From NCBI GenBank assembly GCA_028829895.1, contig CM054182.1:61907379-61971378 (forward strand): a DNA stretch of 64,000 nt, read 5' to 3'. Position 1 is the stretch's first letter. Every line of letters starts with the position of its first letter. The notes under the pieces are model-generated. The model did no database searches. It was not told the origin of the DNA and saw nothing but the letters and a program-made list of their open reading frames with translations. Made by a program: the position numbers and the translations under genes. The DNA is from Sinotaia quadrata (lineage: Eukaryota; Mollusca; Gastropoda; Architaenioglossa; Viviparidae). Below, in pieces: positions 1 through 11,388 of the stretch.

Positions 1-395
1 GTGTGTGCTTTGGTCAATCAACATATCAAACAGCAGCCTCCCCCCCCCCTCACACACACTCTCCCGACTTTGACAAGAGCAAGGCCCGTAATTCAGTCAC
101 GTCAGTTTACTCCGCGCAGTGTGCAGTCTGCAATGAGCTTCTTCCGCAAAGCCGGCGTTGACTTTAGTCTTTATGCGCAGTTTACACTTGCGGAATCAAT
201 TGGACGCAATAGAACTTTATCCGGAATTCACAAGTCGTAGCTGACTAGAAAACACAACTCCTATGAGGCTGCAGCTTTCTGCAGACAACGTAGCTGTCGC
301 TTGGTGAATCTCGGTAACCACCCCATTGGCTGTGTGCTTACCTGTCCCAACATAGCAACCAGTGCAAAATAAAGTTGTTGTTTTTTTCTCCACTT
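1..395 (+). other. possible 3' end of a gene entering from the left edge (weak)
   Basis: A reading frame is open from the window edge to a TAG at 238-240. An AATAAA at 368-373 follows, and then a GT/T-rich stretch, as at a polyadenylation site. The frame contains a C-rich and CA-rich low-complexity part (40-62) and a more coding-like part from about 133 (M-S-F-F-R-K-A-G-V). I do not recognise the protein and see no clear splice acceptor. It could be a terminal exon with a 130-nt 3' UTR, or chance. Confidence 0.15.
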
Positions 396-1020
396 GGTGC
401 TTTCTGTTTGTGTTTAGCTCAGAAACGATTATTTGCTTGGTTAAGGACCATTCAGCACTGACTTTACAATCTGCATTTGAGTGATTTCCCTTTCACTCTG
501 TATACAGGGCATTTCTAGATTTATTTTTTGATTGTTCGCCAGTATACTAGAGGGACCCACATTCTTCACCTTAAGGAGATACAGACAAACTAGTAGTAGT
601 ATGGAACTTACAGATTTACATAACTTTGACTAAGTTTCTTTCGAACTTAAGAGTTGTTTCCTTCATTTATTTTTACTCTTCACATCTAGAAGCCAGTGGG
701 AAACGTTATTCCGAAATTGATTTAAAAACGCAATGGGTACACAGGAAGCATTCGAAGAATAAATTAAATGCCTGCATTATGTGACATTGTCGGTGTCTTA
801 TTGCAATTTATGATAAGAGAATAACGAATTATTTGTTTGATTGAAAATCTTTAATTTCAGCTGGAGTTATAAAGAGCATGTCATCTGCATAACCATCTTC
901 ATAGACAGGCGAATAATTGAAAGATTTTTTCGGTTTCTTTAGTTAGATTACACGCACATGCATTTTGTTGTTTTTCTTTTCCAACCTGCCTTGGTGCAGT
1001 ACCACGCAGACAGAATGGTG
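396..1020. other. no gene seen
   Basis: AT-rich single-copy-looking sequence. I see no convincing open frame, RNA gene or repeat in it. Confidence 0.5.
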
Positions 1021-1120
1021 TCAATTGAATTCACAGCCGCACTGATTTAAGACAGTGACTTCATTTGAATTCATAACCACACTGATTCAAGAAAATGACG
1101 TCATTTGAATTCAACACAGC
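1021..1120 (+). repeat. 40-bp tandem repeat, 2.5 copies
   Basis: The core TCAWTTGAATTCA recurs at 1021, 1061 and 1101, exactly 40 bp apart, each followed by a diverged ACTGATTYAAGA segment. This is a small diverged minisatellite. Confidence 0.7.
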
Positions 1121-2421
1121 CAGAGGATCTCCATATTACCAGTATGGTCTGGCCATCAACACTATTGCTGTTGCGTTCAAGAAGCCGACGTTATGCTAAG
1201 GCCTGCTTATGTCCATACCTAAAAGGAAAATGTCGTGTACGTTATTGACACGCAGACTGTTCATTCCTTTCCGCGCGATAGAGAAAAAGTCGGAAAAAAG
1301 AAGGACGAAAGGGTGAGGGGGGTACTCGAGTACAGTAGTTAGCTCCCTTACCCTCATCGCACCCATGTGTCGTCTTTACTATTTACTTTCATTTCCACTC
1401 TATCATTGTGGGTGGTGTGGAACAGGGCAGCGGAGTAGGGGGAGGGTCGAGACAACTGAGCTAATATTTGCTGTGCAGACAGCAAGAGTGACCGACCTTT
1501 GCTGGAGCTTTGAACATTTTTGGCAAACACTGGCACTATGGCTGTACGGTCCACAGCAGCAAAGGAAGTGTATGAAAAGAATTTTTGCTCGGACCGCAAA
1601 AGAACACAATTTTAAAAAGGGTATTGACTGGCTGAGGTACAGAGACCGCTTTCATCGTTGTAGTCAGAGGCCAACGTATCAAATCGGTGTAGACTCGTAG
1701 TAGAGAATAATAGCTAGTTGAATGGGGAGAAAGAAAGAAATACGGGTGGGAAGGGGGTTTCCGAAAGTAGTCAGCAACTGCTGTCAGTAAAGAAAAAAAA
1801 AGTGTGCGGCCTGTTTGTTCAACACTGGTCATGGAGCTTAGAATAATTTAATTATTAATTATATTGCCGATGCCTTTATTGAATAGTATGCGAGGTATCA
1901 ATAATTCCTCTCCTCCCTTCAACCCTTCTCGGTTTATTTGAAAGCGATCCGATACAAAAATTAAAAAAAAAACGTGACCAGTCAAGATATAGCTGCTTAG
2001 GAAATCATTTAAAGTGGCATCTCAGAATTGGGGGGGGGGGATTGTATGTGTAAGCAAAATTAGTTTCTCTTGTGCGTGAAAAGCACGCATTCTGACAAAG
2101 CGATACAAGCTCTGAGCTCGCCTATCTCCAGAAGATAAGACAACTCTCGCCGCTCACTTAGGCATGGCGCACTTGATAAGGTGGACAAAAGAACAAAATC
2201 ATAAATCTTCTCCACCCTTCTCGATATCGCGACCCTTTCAAGGACAGATTGGGGATGGAGGGAGGGGGGGTCTGGATCTGAAAGGCATATTAGACTTTGG
2301 GTTTATAATTATTATTATTAATTGCTGTTAAAACGGAAATCAAATGTGTAATTCAGAGGAGATTTGTATTGTATGTGTGCGTTGTTAGGTTTCCGCGTTT
2401 TACTCACACATATACTAGAAA
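1121..2421. other. no gene seen
   Basis: Open frames at 1354-1832 overlap on both strands, have no coding-like codon use and no similarity I can recognise. A G run lies at about 2031-2040. Nothing else is supported. Confidence 0.45.
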
Positions 2422-3115
2422 ATTGTCACGAACACTTTGGCGCAGGCATATTATATTACTGACACATAAACCGGATATTTCATTGTCATGAACACTTTGG
2501 TACAGGCATATTATATTACTGACACATAAACCGGATATTTCATTGTCATGAACACTTTGGTACAGGCATATTATATTACTGACACATAAACCGGATATTT
2601 CATTGTCATGAACACTTTGGTACAGGCATATTATATTACTGACACATAAACCGGATATTTCATTGTCATGAACACTTTGGTACAGGCATATTATATTACT
2701 GACACATAAACCGGATATTTCATTGTCATGAACACTTTGGTACAGGCATATTATATTACTGACACATAAACCGGATATTTCATTGTCATGAACACTTTGG
2801 TACAGGCATATTATATTACTGACACATAAACCGGATATTTCATTGTCATGAACACTTTGGTACAGGCATATTATATTACTGACACATAAACCGGATATTT
2901 CATTGTCATGAACACTTTGGTACAGGCATATTATATTACTGACACATATACCGGATATTTCATTGTCATGAACACTTTGGTACAGGCATATTATATTACT
3001 GACACATATACCGGATATTTCATTGTCATGAACACTTTGGTACAGGCATATTATATTACTGACACATAAACCGGATATTTCATTGTCATGAACACTTTGG
3101 CACAGGCATATTACT
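2422..3115 (+). repeat. 60-bp minisatellite, 12 copies, highly homogeneous
   Basis: The motif GAACACTTTGG recurs twelve times at 60-bp spacing from about 2431 to 3100, and the intervening ACTGACACATAAACCGG segment recurs eleven times. Internal units are nearly identical: two carry ATA for AAA after GACACAT, and the first and last units are diverged (CGC or CAC for TAC). Diverged edges with a uniform middle indicate recent homogenisation by unequal exchange or conversion. Confidence 0.97.
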
Positions 3116-4040
3116 TATTGACGTACTGGTCAAACTTGAATATATCTATTCTTCATCACGTGGACAGCAAAGGAAAAGAATAGACACAGCTTATGCGATC
3201 TTGACAGTGTAATTAAGTGTACAGACGGGGAGACCACTTAATCAGATATCCCATTTCCTCAGACTTTGAGATGAGTTTTAATTAAAAAAAAAATATATAT
3301 ATAGCACACACGCAGATATATACACAAGCATAGATAAGTAAACAAAAACAGACTCATTGTTTTGCAAATATTTCTTGCTGGATGATTTATATATAGACAT
3401 ATCACTGGTCACGCCACATCTGTGACTTAAAACGCCAGGGGGAAAAAACAAGACGAAAACTACGTCATTGTCTTAAGGACACTTGTTCTGAACACCCGAC
3501 TGTTCTGCTTGCATTGGTAGTTGAACCCCAAGCACACTAGCACGAGAACGTGAAGCGTATCCAGGCACTTGAATCCCAGCTACTTTTTTTTTCTTTTTTT
3601 TTTATAGAAACGATAAGACCATTTGTACACACGACAGGCACTTCTGTTGCATAATTTTTGCCACATCAATGAAAGTTACGGACATTGCTTGGTGAGGGAA
3701 GATGTTATGAATAACAGAATCAGCGTTTTCACTTTCACAACGGCACTGGAGGAAAGGGAAGAAAGGGGTATGAAGAGTTACTTGCTTCAAACCTGCTGCC
3801 TGGGTAGATGGGAAAAGGTCGCATCGATAAAACTGGAGTTAAAATAGTGTAGAAGTAAGCATGTTTGATTGAGAGCACGCTGTACAGATGGGCAAAACGA
3901 CCCCTTACCTCACCCCCCCCTTTTTTTTTTTAATAATTGTATTTTAATCTATCATCTACGCTTGTCTGTCAGGTTCTGGTGTTGGAGTTCAGCAAGCAGT
4001 CTCTTGTATTTACACACTACTGCCAATAATACGTCATGAT
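3116..4040. other. no gene seen
   Basis: AT-rich sequence with short TA and T tracts. The opposed frames at about 3602-3847 look like chance. No feature is supported. Confidence 0.45.
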
Positions 4041-4505
4041 GATTTAATTATAGACTCTTCACTCCTATCTCTTTTAAGTTCTCTTGCAAAAGTAGCTAAT
4101 TTAATTCCAGACTTTTCACTTTTATCTCTTTTAAGTTCTCTTGCAAAAGTAGCTAATTTAATTCCAGACTTTTCACTTTTATCTTTTTTAAGTTCTCGTT
4201 GCAAAAGTAGCTAATTTAATTCCAGACTTTTCACTTTTATCTCTTTTAAGTTCTCTTGCAAAAGTAGCTAATTTAATTCCAGACTTTTCACTTTTATCTC
4301 TTTTAAGTTCTCGTTGCAAAAGTAGCTAATTTAATTCCAGACTTTTCACTTTTATCTCTTTTAAGTTCTCGTTGCAAAAGTAGCTAATTTAATTCCAGAC
4401 TTTTCACTTTTATCTTTTTTAAGTTCTCTTGCAAAAGTAGCTAATTTAATTCCAGACTTTTCACTTCTATCTCTTTTAAGTTCTTGCAAAAGTAACTAAT
4501 TTAAT
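4041..4505 (+). repeat. 57-bp minisatellite, about 8 copies
   Basis: The unit contains GACTTTTCACTTTTATCT, TTTTAAGTTCT and GCAAAAGTAGCTAATTTAATT. Copies alternate between CTCTTGC and CTCGTTGC before the A run, giving units of 57 or 58 bp. The first and last copies are the most diverged. Confidence 0.95.
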
Positions 4506-4788
4506 TTGAACAAAGTTTTGGTTTTTTTTCCTGTAGACATTTTATTTGGGAGTGTCTCTGTACTCAACGGTTGTGTTTTATTATAATGGTTACGGTTAGG
4601 CTTAGGTGCACATACAAAACGAAAGTAAATCCGTACACTAAAGCTATTTTATTTAGAGTTATCCTTTCATTAACTTTTCATTCTTCATTTAGTATATGTG
4701 TCTGCTAATTTTTGTGTATTAATAACTTAAATATTGCAGTAAAAACTGCATCGAGTGACACTTTGCACATACATATAACTTTTGTCCT

Positions 4789-4890
4789 TCGATATTACGT
4801 ATACAGACCACCTTGTTATTTTAAACACGACAGTTGTGCTCGATATTACGTATACAGACCACCTTGTTATTTTAAACACGACAGTTGTGC
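4789..4890 (+). repeat. 51-bp perfect direct duplication
   Basis: The segment beginning TCGATATTACGTATAC at 4789 repeats at 4840 with no difference that I can see. The period of 51 bp keeps frames open on both strands. Confidence 0.95.
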
Positions 4891-5213
4891 TCGGAGCTGT
4901 TGAGTCTTTATTAAAACTAAAATATTGACTTAAGACGATACCCATCATTTGTGATTTCAGGAACCGTTTCATCTTTAATTTAACTGCATTCTGGAAGGCT
5001 ATAAATACAAATTATATCATTTTCCTTTTGTTTCAATCTTTTCAGTATATTTACAATGTGATAATGAGCAAAAATAGCGACCATGCTTCTGTCCATGATC
5101 ACTCATTACTTGTCCTTGAGGTGCTGTCTTGTTTACTTTTTCGCTTGCAAGTTCGTCATCAATATGGAATGTGAGAGTGTCTTAGTTAATTGATACTGAT
5201 TGATCCCAGCTCA

Positions 5214-5760
5214 CGTCATTAACCTAGGGAAGTTTATAGTTCTACGGCACATTTTGCTAGGTGTATGATAGTGAAGTTTGTAGTAATTCTGTGCCTTTCT
5301 TGCTAGGTGTAACACAGTGAAGCTTGTAGTAATTCTGTGCCTTTCTTGCTAGGTGTATGATAGTGAAGTTTGTAGTAATTCTGTGCCTTTCTTGCTAGGT
5401 GTATGATAGTGAAGTTTGTAGTAATTCTGTGCCTTTCTTGCTAGGTGTAACACAGAGAAGCTAGGTGTAACATAGAGAAGCTTGTAGTAATTCTGTGCCT
5501 TTCTTGCTAGGTGTAACACAGAGAAGCTAGGTGTAACATAGAGAAGCTTGTAGTAATTCTGTGCCTTTCTTGCTAGGTGTAACACAGAGAAGCTAGGTGT
5601 AACATAGAGAAGCTTGTAGTAATTCTGTGCCTTTCTTGCTAGGTGTAACATACTTGTAATAATTGTACGCCCTATCTTGTAAGGTGTGAAACAATGAAAC
5701 TTGTAGCAACTCTCTGTCTTGTCTTGCTTAGTATAACAGTTACGATTTGTAGCCAAATTT
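5214..5760 (+). repeat. compound minisatellite with CTAGGTGTAACA core
   Basis: Repeated blocks of TTGTAGTAATTCTGTGCC, TTTCTTGCTAGGTGTA and ACACAGAGAAG are arranged in two unit types. One is about 57-60 bp; the other is about 66 bp and carries an extra AGCTAGGTGTAACATAGAG insert. Decayed copies continue to about 5880. An open frame of 135 codons on the minus strand is a product of the 66-bp unit and shows a 22-residue repeat. I do not regard it as a gene. Confidence 0.9.
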
Positions 5761-6389
5761 GCTAGATTTTACTTAACACAGCTTGCACGAATGTTGCATC
5801 TTATCTTGCTGGGTGTAACAGAAAGAAGCTTCTAGAAGTTCTAAATCTTGCTTGGTATACAGTTGAGAGCCTGAGCTCTACATCATATCTTGTTAGGCAT
5901 AATATAGGGAAATTATAATTGCATGTAATATACAGAGCCTTCTTGGGGTTCTGCATCATATAATTTAGCTTTTCACACTACATAAATATTAAAATAAAAG
6001 ATCTAAACAATACAAGATGTACTGTTATAAAAGCCAAAAACCACACATATCCATTAAGTTTAAGTATCTAAATTACAAGGAAAGACAGACCAGATGTTTT
6101 TCAGTTTTAGTCAAGTGTAGGGCAAACAGAAATAATTAAAACATATTATCTATACTTGTAGATTTTATCCTGACCTCCAGTAGTGAGTTAAATCCAAATC
6201 TGTATCGATGGGAAAGTAGGAAGTCTTAACCCTGGGTGAGATTAATAGTAGCGTGTTTCCACCCATGAATGAGTAGGTGTAAAAAATTTCTTGACCCACG
6301 GGTCAAGATGTGTCTTAGACATCATGTGACAAAGGTGATGATGCTGAGCAAAGAATGAATTGCAATCACTTTTCTTCACAGACACCTCA
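5761..6389. other. no gene seen
   Basis: AT-rich sequence, with decayed copies of the preceding minisatellite at its left edge. Nothing else is supported. Confidence 0.45.
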
Positions 6390-7499
6390 CACCCTGGCTG
6401 GAAAGAAGGCACAATAGTCTTTTCACACGCTTTTCATAACAAAGACACAAGTTTATTGTTTTTGTTATTACTGTCAATTCTACATGTTTCTATCTCACAT
6501 TGTAGAATACTGATTAGCTTCTATTCTCTCAAGGCTAACGTGGGTGCTCCTTTGCTGTATTAGCTCCCTCAAGCAGAACAACAATTGTAGCAATTTCCAG
6601 TAACTTCCTTTTACCAGAAATTGTTCAGTGTAGTCAGCATACCTTGCCATCATACATCAACTGAGTGCAGTGTATTCCTTACACTTACACACTGCAGTAG
6701 ATACTTCTTGCGTCTACCATGGTTGTAGTGGTTTATAATTAATCAGTAAACCAGGAGATTCAGGTAAAGGAAAGAAAGGCTGCTCATTCCATGTGAAATA
6801 TAATCAGTGAACAAACACTAAATTTCAAGTGTATTAATCTTTAACTCCAATCTCTCGTACATTCAAGTTTGAACTTACAGTTTCCTGCAACAGTATTTAT
6901 TAGCCAATATATGCTCACAGCACAATAAATACAGCATATAATTTTTATGAGCACATTCACTAGAAACAACGTCAAGTGCTTAGATTACTATATACGCGCA
7001 CGTTAGTTAAAAAAAATTGTAGAAATAATAGTCTAGTCAAAATACATCTCTATGTAAAAAACAAGTATAACATATCAATAGCAAAAATGCATTAAATATT
7101 TCTAAGCCCATTCTCTCTCAATCAGTCAGTTATCTTACCATTAATCTAATGGCCACCTTTCATGACCGGACTTCTTTCCACTCCAAATTCAAGTGATTAG
7201 ACAATAGAATTCTCTACAGCAGATAAACTTTTGATCTCAGGCCATTGGCTTGTCTCATTTCCATAAATCTTAACCATTGGATAATAAAAATATACTAATC
7301 CAGTTGGAACTGGTTTGGATTGCATCAGCAATTTCTAGCATATTCTCAATTCGAGTTGTTTACTTCCAACTTTGACACTTGCAAAAATACCATCATAAGG
7401 AATGCCCAATGTCGTGTCACTTCGACAAGTTAATAATTTATATAACAATTTAGTCCAGAAATAGGGATAGGCAAATTTACTCCACCTCAGAATCTATTT
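6390..7499 (-). mobile_element. R1 repeat, copy A (LTR-like, 3' truncated)
   Basis: On the minus strand this copy starts at 7499 with TGAGGTGGAGTAAATTTGCC and runs leftwards. It is alignable by eye to the R1 copy at 9853-11333: shared landmarks include CAGAACAACAATTGTAGCAA near 6575, CAGTAAACCAGGAGATTCAG near 6745 and GCAACAGTATTTATTAG near 6886. The last is the complement of a conserved AATAAA. The part nearest 6390 fades out, so the far end is missing or very diverged. It has no coding capacity. Confidence 0.8.
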
Positions 7500-8251
7500 A
7501 AATATTGCTTTAAACACAAAACAAAAACTAATTATATACATTCAGGAAAATTAAAATTATATTGAGGTTGGAGGTGATAGTCCATGATTACAGTCTTAAT
7601 TTTAGACCTTCCAGAAACAAAATACAGGGTTGGTAAAGGGGGGGGGGGGACGGAGGCACACAACTCGCGCTGGCTTAATACTGTACAAGAGTGCAAGATC
7701 GTTGGTTCGAGAAGAATTATCCACCCCTTATTTTCGACCAGCGACTCCAATCAGCACGATCTAGGAAATCGGCGTGTGATTACACCTCTTGTAGCCCAAT
7801 CTGCTGAACATTATTGCTCAAAGATATGCAATGTCAACGAACACTAATTATAAATAAATAAATAAATAATAGTGGAGTGCTGAAATCAGTCGTGATAGTC
7901 GAAAATCGAATTACTTTAACGTAATGACAGCCTTCTTCATAACGTTTGTTCGAATCACCAGCTTTATTTTAAAATCACGGTACATTTTTTTGAAGGCTAC
8001 ATAGACTATGAATCTCATCTCGGTACGAATTAAATTTTAAAAAAATAGAGGAAAAACCCAAACAAACTCATTTTACTTGGTTAAAAAACGTGAAAAATCG
8101 TCAAACACAATGCTTCCGGTCTCAGTTCATTTTTTAAGGTCGTTCGCTGATGCTGACTTGTTCAAGAAGAGACATCCCTTCCCCCCCCCCCAAATACACA
8201 CACTCCGGAGAGTCTTAAGGCTCAGAGCCAGTCCACCTTTAAAAAATTTCT
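7500..8251. other. no gene seen; possible short SINE-like segment at 7640-7870
   Basis: This stretch holds a G run (about 7639-7649), a GGTTCGA motif like a tRNA B box near 7703, and an (AAAT)n tail ending near 7870. A B-box-like motif before an A-rich tetranucleotide tail fits a tRNA-derived SINE. No clear A box and no flanking duplication could be found, so this stays weak. Confidence 0.2.
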
Positions 8252-8516
8252 CATTGGTCGTCATGTCGTAATGGCCAGCCAGGTCAGACTCTTGACAAGA
8301 AGAATTGTGTTTAGTCTCTATGATTGATTCAGGGCCCAAGACACTTGAGTCTGGTGGTGACCCTAGGACAGTGTTGTCGATCTGGTGGTGACCCTGGGAA
8401 AGTGTTGTCGATCCGACTTCTTGGCCATCTCGGATGAAAAGATGCTGTGATAGCGAGCCGACGCGACACTTGAGCGTCAGGTTTGTCACTACAGGTGGTT
8501 CATTTGCCGTTGAGCC
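8252..8516 (-). pseudogene. possible Ig-like domain exon relic (weak)
   Basis: On the minus strand the frame reads PPVVTNLTLKC near 8466-8500, then FIRDGQEVG, and further on DLAGHY near 8268-8285. The LTLKC strand with a later D-x-x-G-x-Y resembles an immunoglobulin fold of the kind found in molluscan immune proteins such as FREPs. Codon use is more GC-rich at third positions than in the surroundings. The second Cys expected after GHY is absent. A 31-bp tandem duplication (8351-8412), not a multiple of three, lies inside. If real, it is a broken exon. It could also be chance. Confidence 0.2.
8351..8412 (+). repeat. 31-bp tandem duplication
   Basis: CTGGTGGTGACCCT starts at 8351 and again at 8382. 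The two units differ at only a few bases. Confidence 0.9.
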
Positions 8517-8885
8517 ACACGTGTACAATTTTGCCTTTTTCTTTCTGTCCACACATACAGTTTTGCCTTTGTCTTTCTGTTCATATTTGTACAATTTTGC
8601 CTTTTTCTTTCTGTCCACACACGTACAGTTTTGCCTTTGTCTTTCTGTTCACATTTGTACAATTTTGCCTTTGTCTTTCTGTCCACACATGTACAATTTT
8701 GCTTTTTTCTTTCTGTCCACATGTACAGTTTTGCCTTTGTCTTCTGTTCATATTTGTACAATTTTGCTTTTTTCTTTCTGTCCACATGTACAGTTTTGCC
8801 TTTGTCTTTCTGTTCATATTTGTACAATTTTGCCTTTTTCTTTCTGTCATGTACAAATTTGCTTTTTTCTTTCTATCCACACACG
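8517..8885 (+). repeat. 31-34-bp minisatellite, about 11 copies
   Basis: Alternating units of GTACAATTTTGCCTTTTTC and ACAGTTTTGCCTTTGTC are each followed by TTTCTGTYCACA or TTCTGTTCATATTTGT. Open frames of 99 to 194 codons run through it on both strands and in several phases, which is expected of a pyrimidine-rich array without stops. They are not evidence of a gene. Confidence 0.93.
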
Positions 8886-9752
8886 CTGCAGATTTATATT
8901 GAATATGAATTGTATTTCATTACTGAAGACAACTAATAAAATTGATGAGCTTACGTTTGGCTTAAAAAAAAAAAATTCTAATAAAAAATTTTCGAGAGAG
9001 AAATATGTATGTGTGTAAAAGAAAGAGATAAAAATTATACTAGGGACTAGAGATAAATCGTATAGTGTGCCACGAATCCACGGTTTATTGGAGATGCTAT
9101 CCAATCTGCGATACAACTTTTTAATCACGCCCGCAAAGTTTCATCGCTATGACGGCAGATTGACGTAACAGACAGCATGTCGGATATACTTGATAAATTT
9201 GTTTTAACTGGCTGTCGCTGCGTTTGATAGAACTTGCAATGAGGTTAAAAAAAAAAATCAAAAAGAAATCGCCATCCTTCTGCTACGCCCTAACACGACA
9301 GCCTTCATCTTAAGGGACTGTTGCTGTCTCCGTCGCTAAAGCAAAGCAATTAATTTAAAGGGCTGAGGGTTCTTGGAAGCAGTTTGGCAACGGAACATGT
9401 TCTTGTTGATGGTGACTTGCTTGACATGGTTGTGGTGGTGGTGTGTGCGTGCATGTGTATCTGTTAAAAAGAGTGTGCATATCTGTGTGTGCGCATGTTT
9501 CTTTCACCAAACAGCCACCCGCTCTCACCATTCTTTTAGAAAATTGATTAGAATATGAAGACTGTATTTTCTTACTGATAGTGTACTGACTTTCGGACAG
9601 TTGTATAAAAGTAAATATTTAGTACAAATACCAAACGTTGCTGAGATGAACCCATGAAATAAAAATCACCCTGCGGATGTATGCCACTGTGCCTTCCTGT
9701 CTTTCCAGGGTTCTTTTGGTTTGTTCCCGTTACCCTTGGAGATTCTGCGTCT
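8886..9752. other. no gene seen
   Basis: AT-rich sequence with short A tracts and a TG-rich patch near 9430-9500. No feature is supported. Confidence 0.45.
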
Positions 9753-9852
9753 CTCTCTCTCTCCCCCCCCCCCCCCGACTTTCAGGGAGAGGACAGTAAA
9801 AATCATTGACATCAGGTGACTATCTATCTATCTGTCTGTCTATCAATCTATC
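9753..9852 (+). repeat. (CT)n-(C)14 tract and left half of a (TATC)n microsatellite
   Basis: CT repeats and a C run occupy about 9750-9776. TATC/TGTC tetranucleotides run from about 9820 to 9852, where they are interrupted by the R1 insertion. The same tetranucleotide array resumes at 11334. Confidence 0.9.
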
Positions 9853-11333
9853 TGTGACGCCAACGCCACATAGTCACTGGTTATGATTACTATTATTTAC
9901 TTAATCATCCTGAACTAATTGCAAGTGATGAGAATCTTAATTTATTTTATTAATAATTCTCCAGTAGTCACCACTCGTCTCACTCACTTGGCGGATATGC
10001 GAGCGTTGTAAACGTTTTCTCTCTTCCACCACATTAAAAACAAACACTTACCGTCACACAATATTTCCGTCGGTGGAAAACTTACTAAAGGAGAAGATAA
10101 ATCTGTCTTTTAATCTTTATTTAGCAAGCTCACATCCACCCACTTTCTTCTCCAAAATAAGGTTATGAATGTGTAAAAAGGTCAGTAAATTTATTAAATC
10201 AAGAATCTTATATACGTATAACAAACATAATGAAAAATATTACTTGACATCAATGTTTTCAATGAATAAACGTTAGGATAATTTTAATATCTCTACATCT
10301 TATATCCTAACACACAATTCAACAGACTAGTGTCAATACAAATCTTGGGATTATTACTGTCAATTCCACATGATTCCCTCCTCACATGTAGAACACTGAT
10401 CAGCTGCTTTTCTCTCGAAGCTAATCTGGCACTCTGCTGCAATATAATCCCTCAAGGAGAACAACAATTGTAGCAATTTCTAGTAACTTCCTAATTCCAG
10501 AAATTTCTCGATGTAGTCAGCATATTTGCCACCATTCATCAGTGGAGTGCAGTGTATGCCTTACAAACTGTGGTAGATGCTTCTCGCATATACTGTGGTC
10601 ATAGTAGTTTATAATCAGTAAACCAGGAGATTCAGATAAACAAGGAAAGGCTGCTTTTTCTTTGTAAAATATAATCAGGGAACAATGCTAATTTTCCAGT
10701 TTATTCCTTTTAAACTCCATTCTTTCTTACATTCAAGTCTCAAATTACAGTTTCCTGCAACAGTATTTATTAGTCCAATACAGGATAATAGTTTTATGAG
10801 CGGGTTCACTAGAAACAATGTCAAGTGTTTAGCACACTACACACAAGCATCTTAGTTCACAATTTGTAAAAATAATAGTCTACTCACATAATACATCTCT
10901 ACATAAAGCGCAAGTATAAAATATCAATAGCAAAAATGCACAAAATATTTCAAAGTCTATTCTCTCTCAATCAGTCAGCTAACTCACCATTAAGCTAATG
11001 GCCGCCTTTCATAACCAGACTTCTTTCCACTCCAAATTCAAGTGATTAGACAATAGAATTCTCTACAGCAGGTAAACTCTACATCTCAACTCATTGGCTG
11101 GTCTCGTTCTCGTAATTCTTAACCATTGGATAATGAAACTATTCATCCGTTTTGAATTGGTTTGCATTGCTTTAGCAATTTCTAGCATATTTTCAACTAA
11201 AGTGTTTACTCCAACTTTGACACTTACAAAAATACCATCATAAGGAGTGTCCAAGGTCGTGTCACTTTGACATTTAACTATTTATATAACAATGAAGTCT
11301 AGAAATAGTGATAGGCAAATTTACTCCACCTCA
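9853..11333 (-). mobile_element. R1 repeat, copy B, apparent solo LTR with 5-bp duplication
   Basis: On the minus strand it starts TGAGGTGGAGTAAATTTGCC at 11333 and ends in GGCGTCACA at 9853, so it has TG...CA termini and is 1481 bp long. It is flanked on both sides by CTATC, a 5-bp match typical of LTR-element insertion. The flanks are TATC microsatellite, so the match is partly expected by chance. A conserved AATAAA lies about midway (minus strand near 10770). There is no open frame of note. A stretch present in the copy at 49521 (about 50000-50150) is absent here. I read it as a solo LTR whose internal region was lost by LTR-LTR recombination; a non-autonomous element is the alternative. 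Confidence 0.85.
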
Positions 11334-11388
11334 CTATCTATGTATCTGTCTGTCAGTCTATCTATCTATCTGTCTATCTATGTTTATC
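11334..11388 (+). repeat. (TATC)n/(TGTC)n microsatellite, right half
   Basis: This continues the tetranucleotide array split by R1 copy B. Confidence 0.9.

Noticed and set aside
2422..3115. A CRISPR array
   Set aside because: Units are contiguous 60-bp repeats with no unique spacers, in an animal-type genome.
8434..9018. 194-codon open frame rich in F, C, L and S
   Set aside because: It is the translation of a pyrimidine-rich minisatellite; other phases and the opposite strand are open too.
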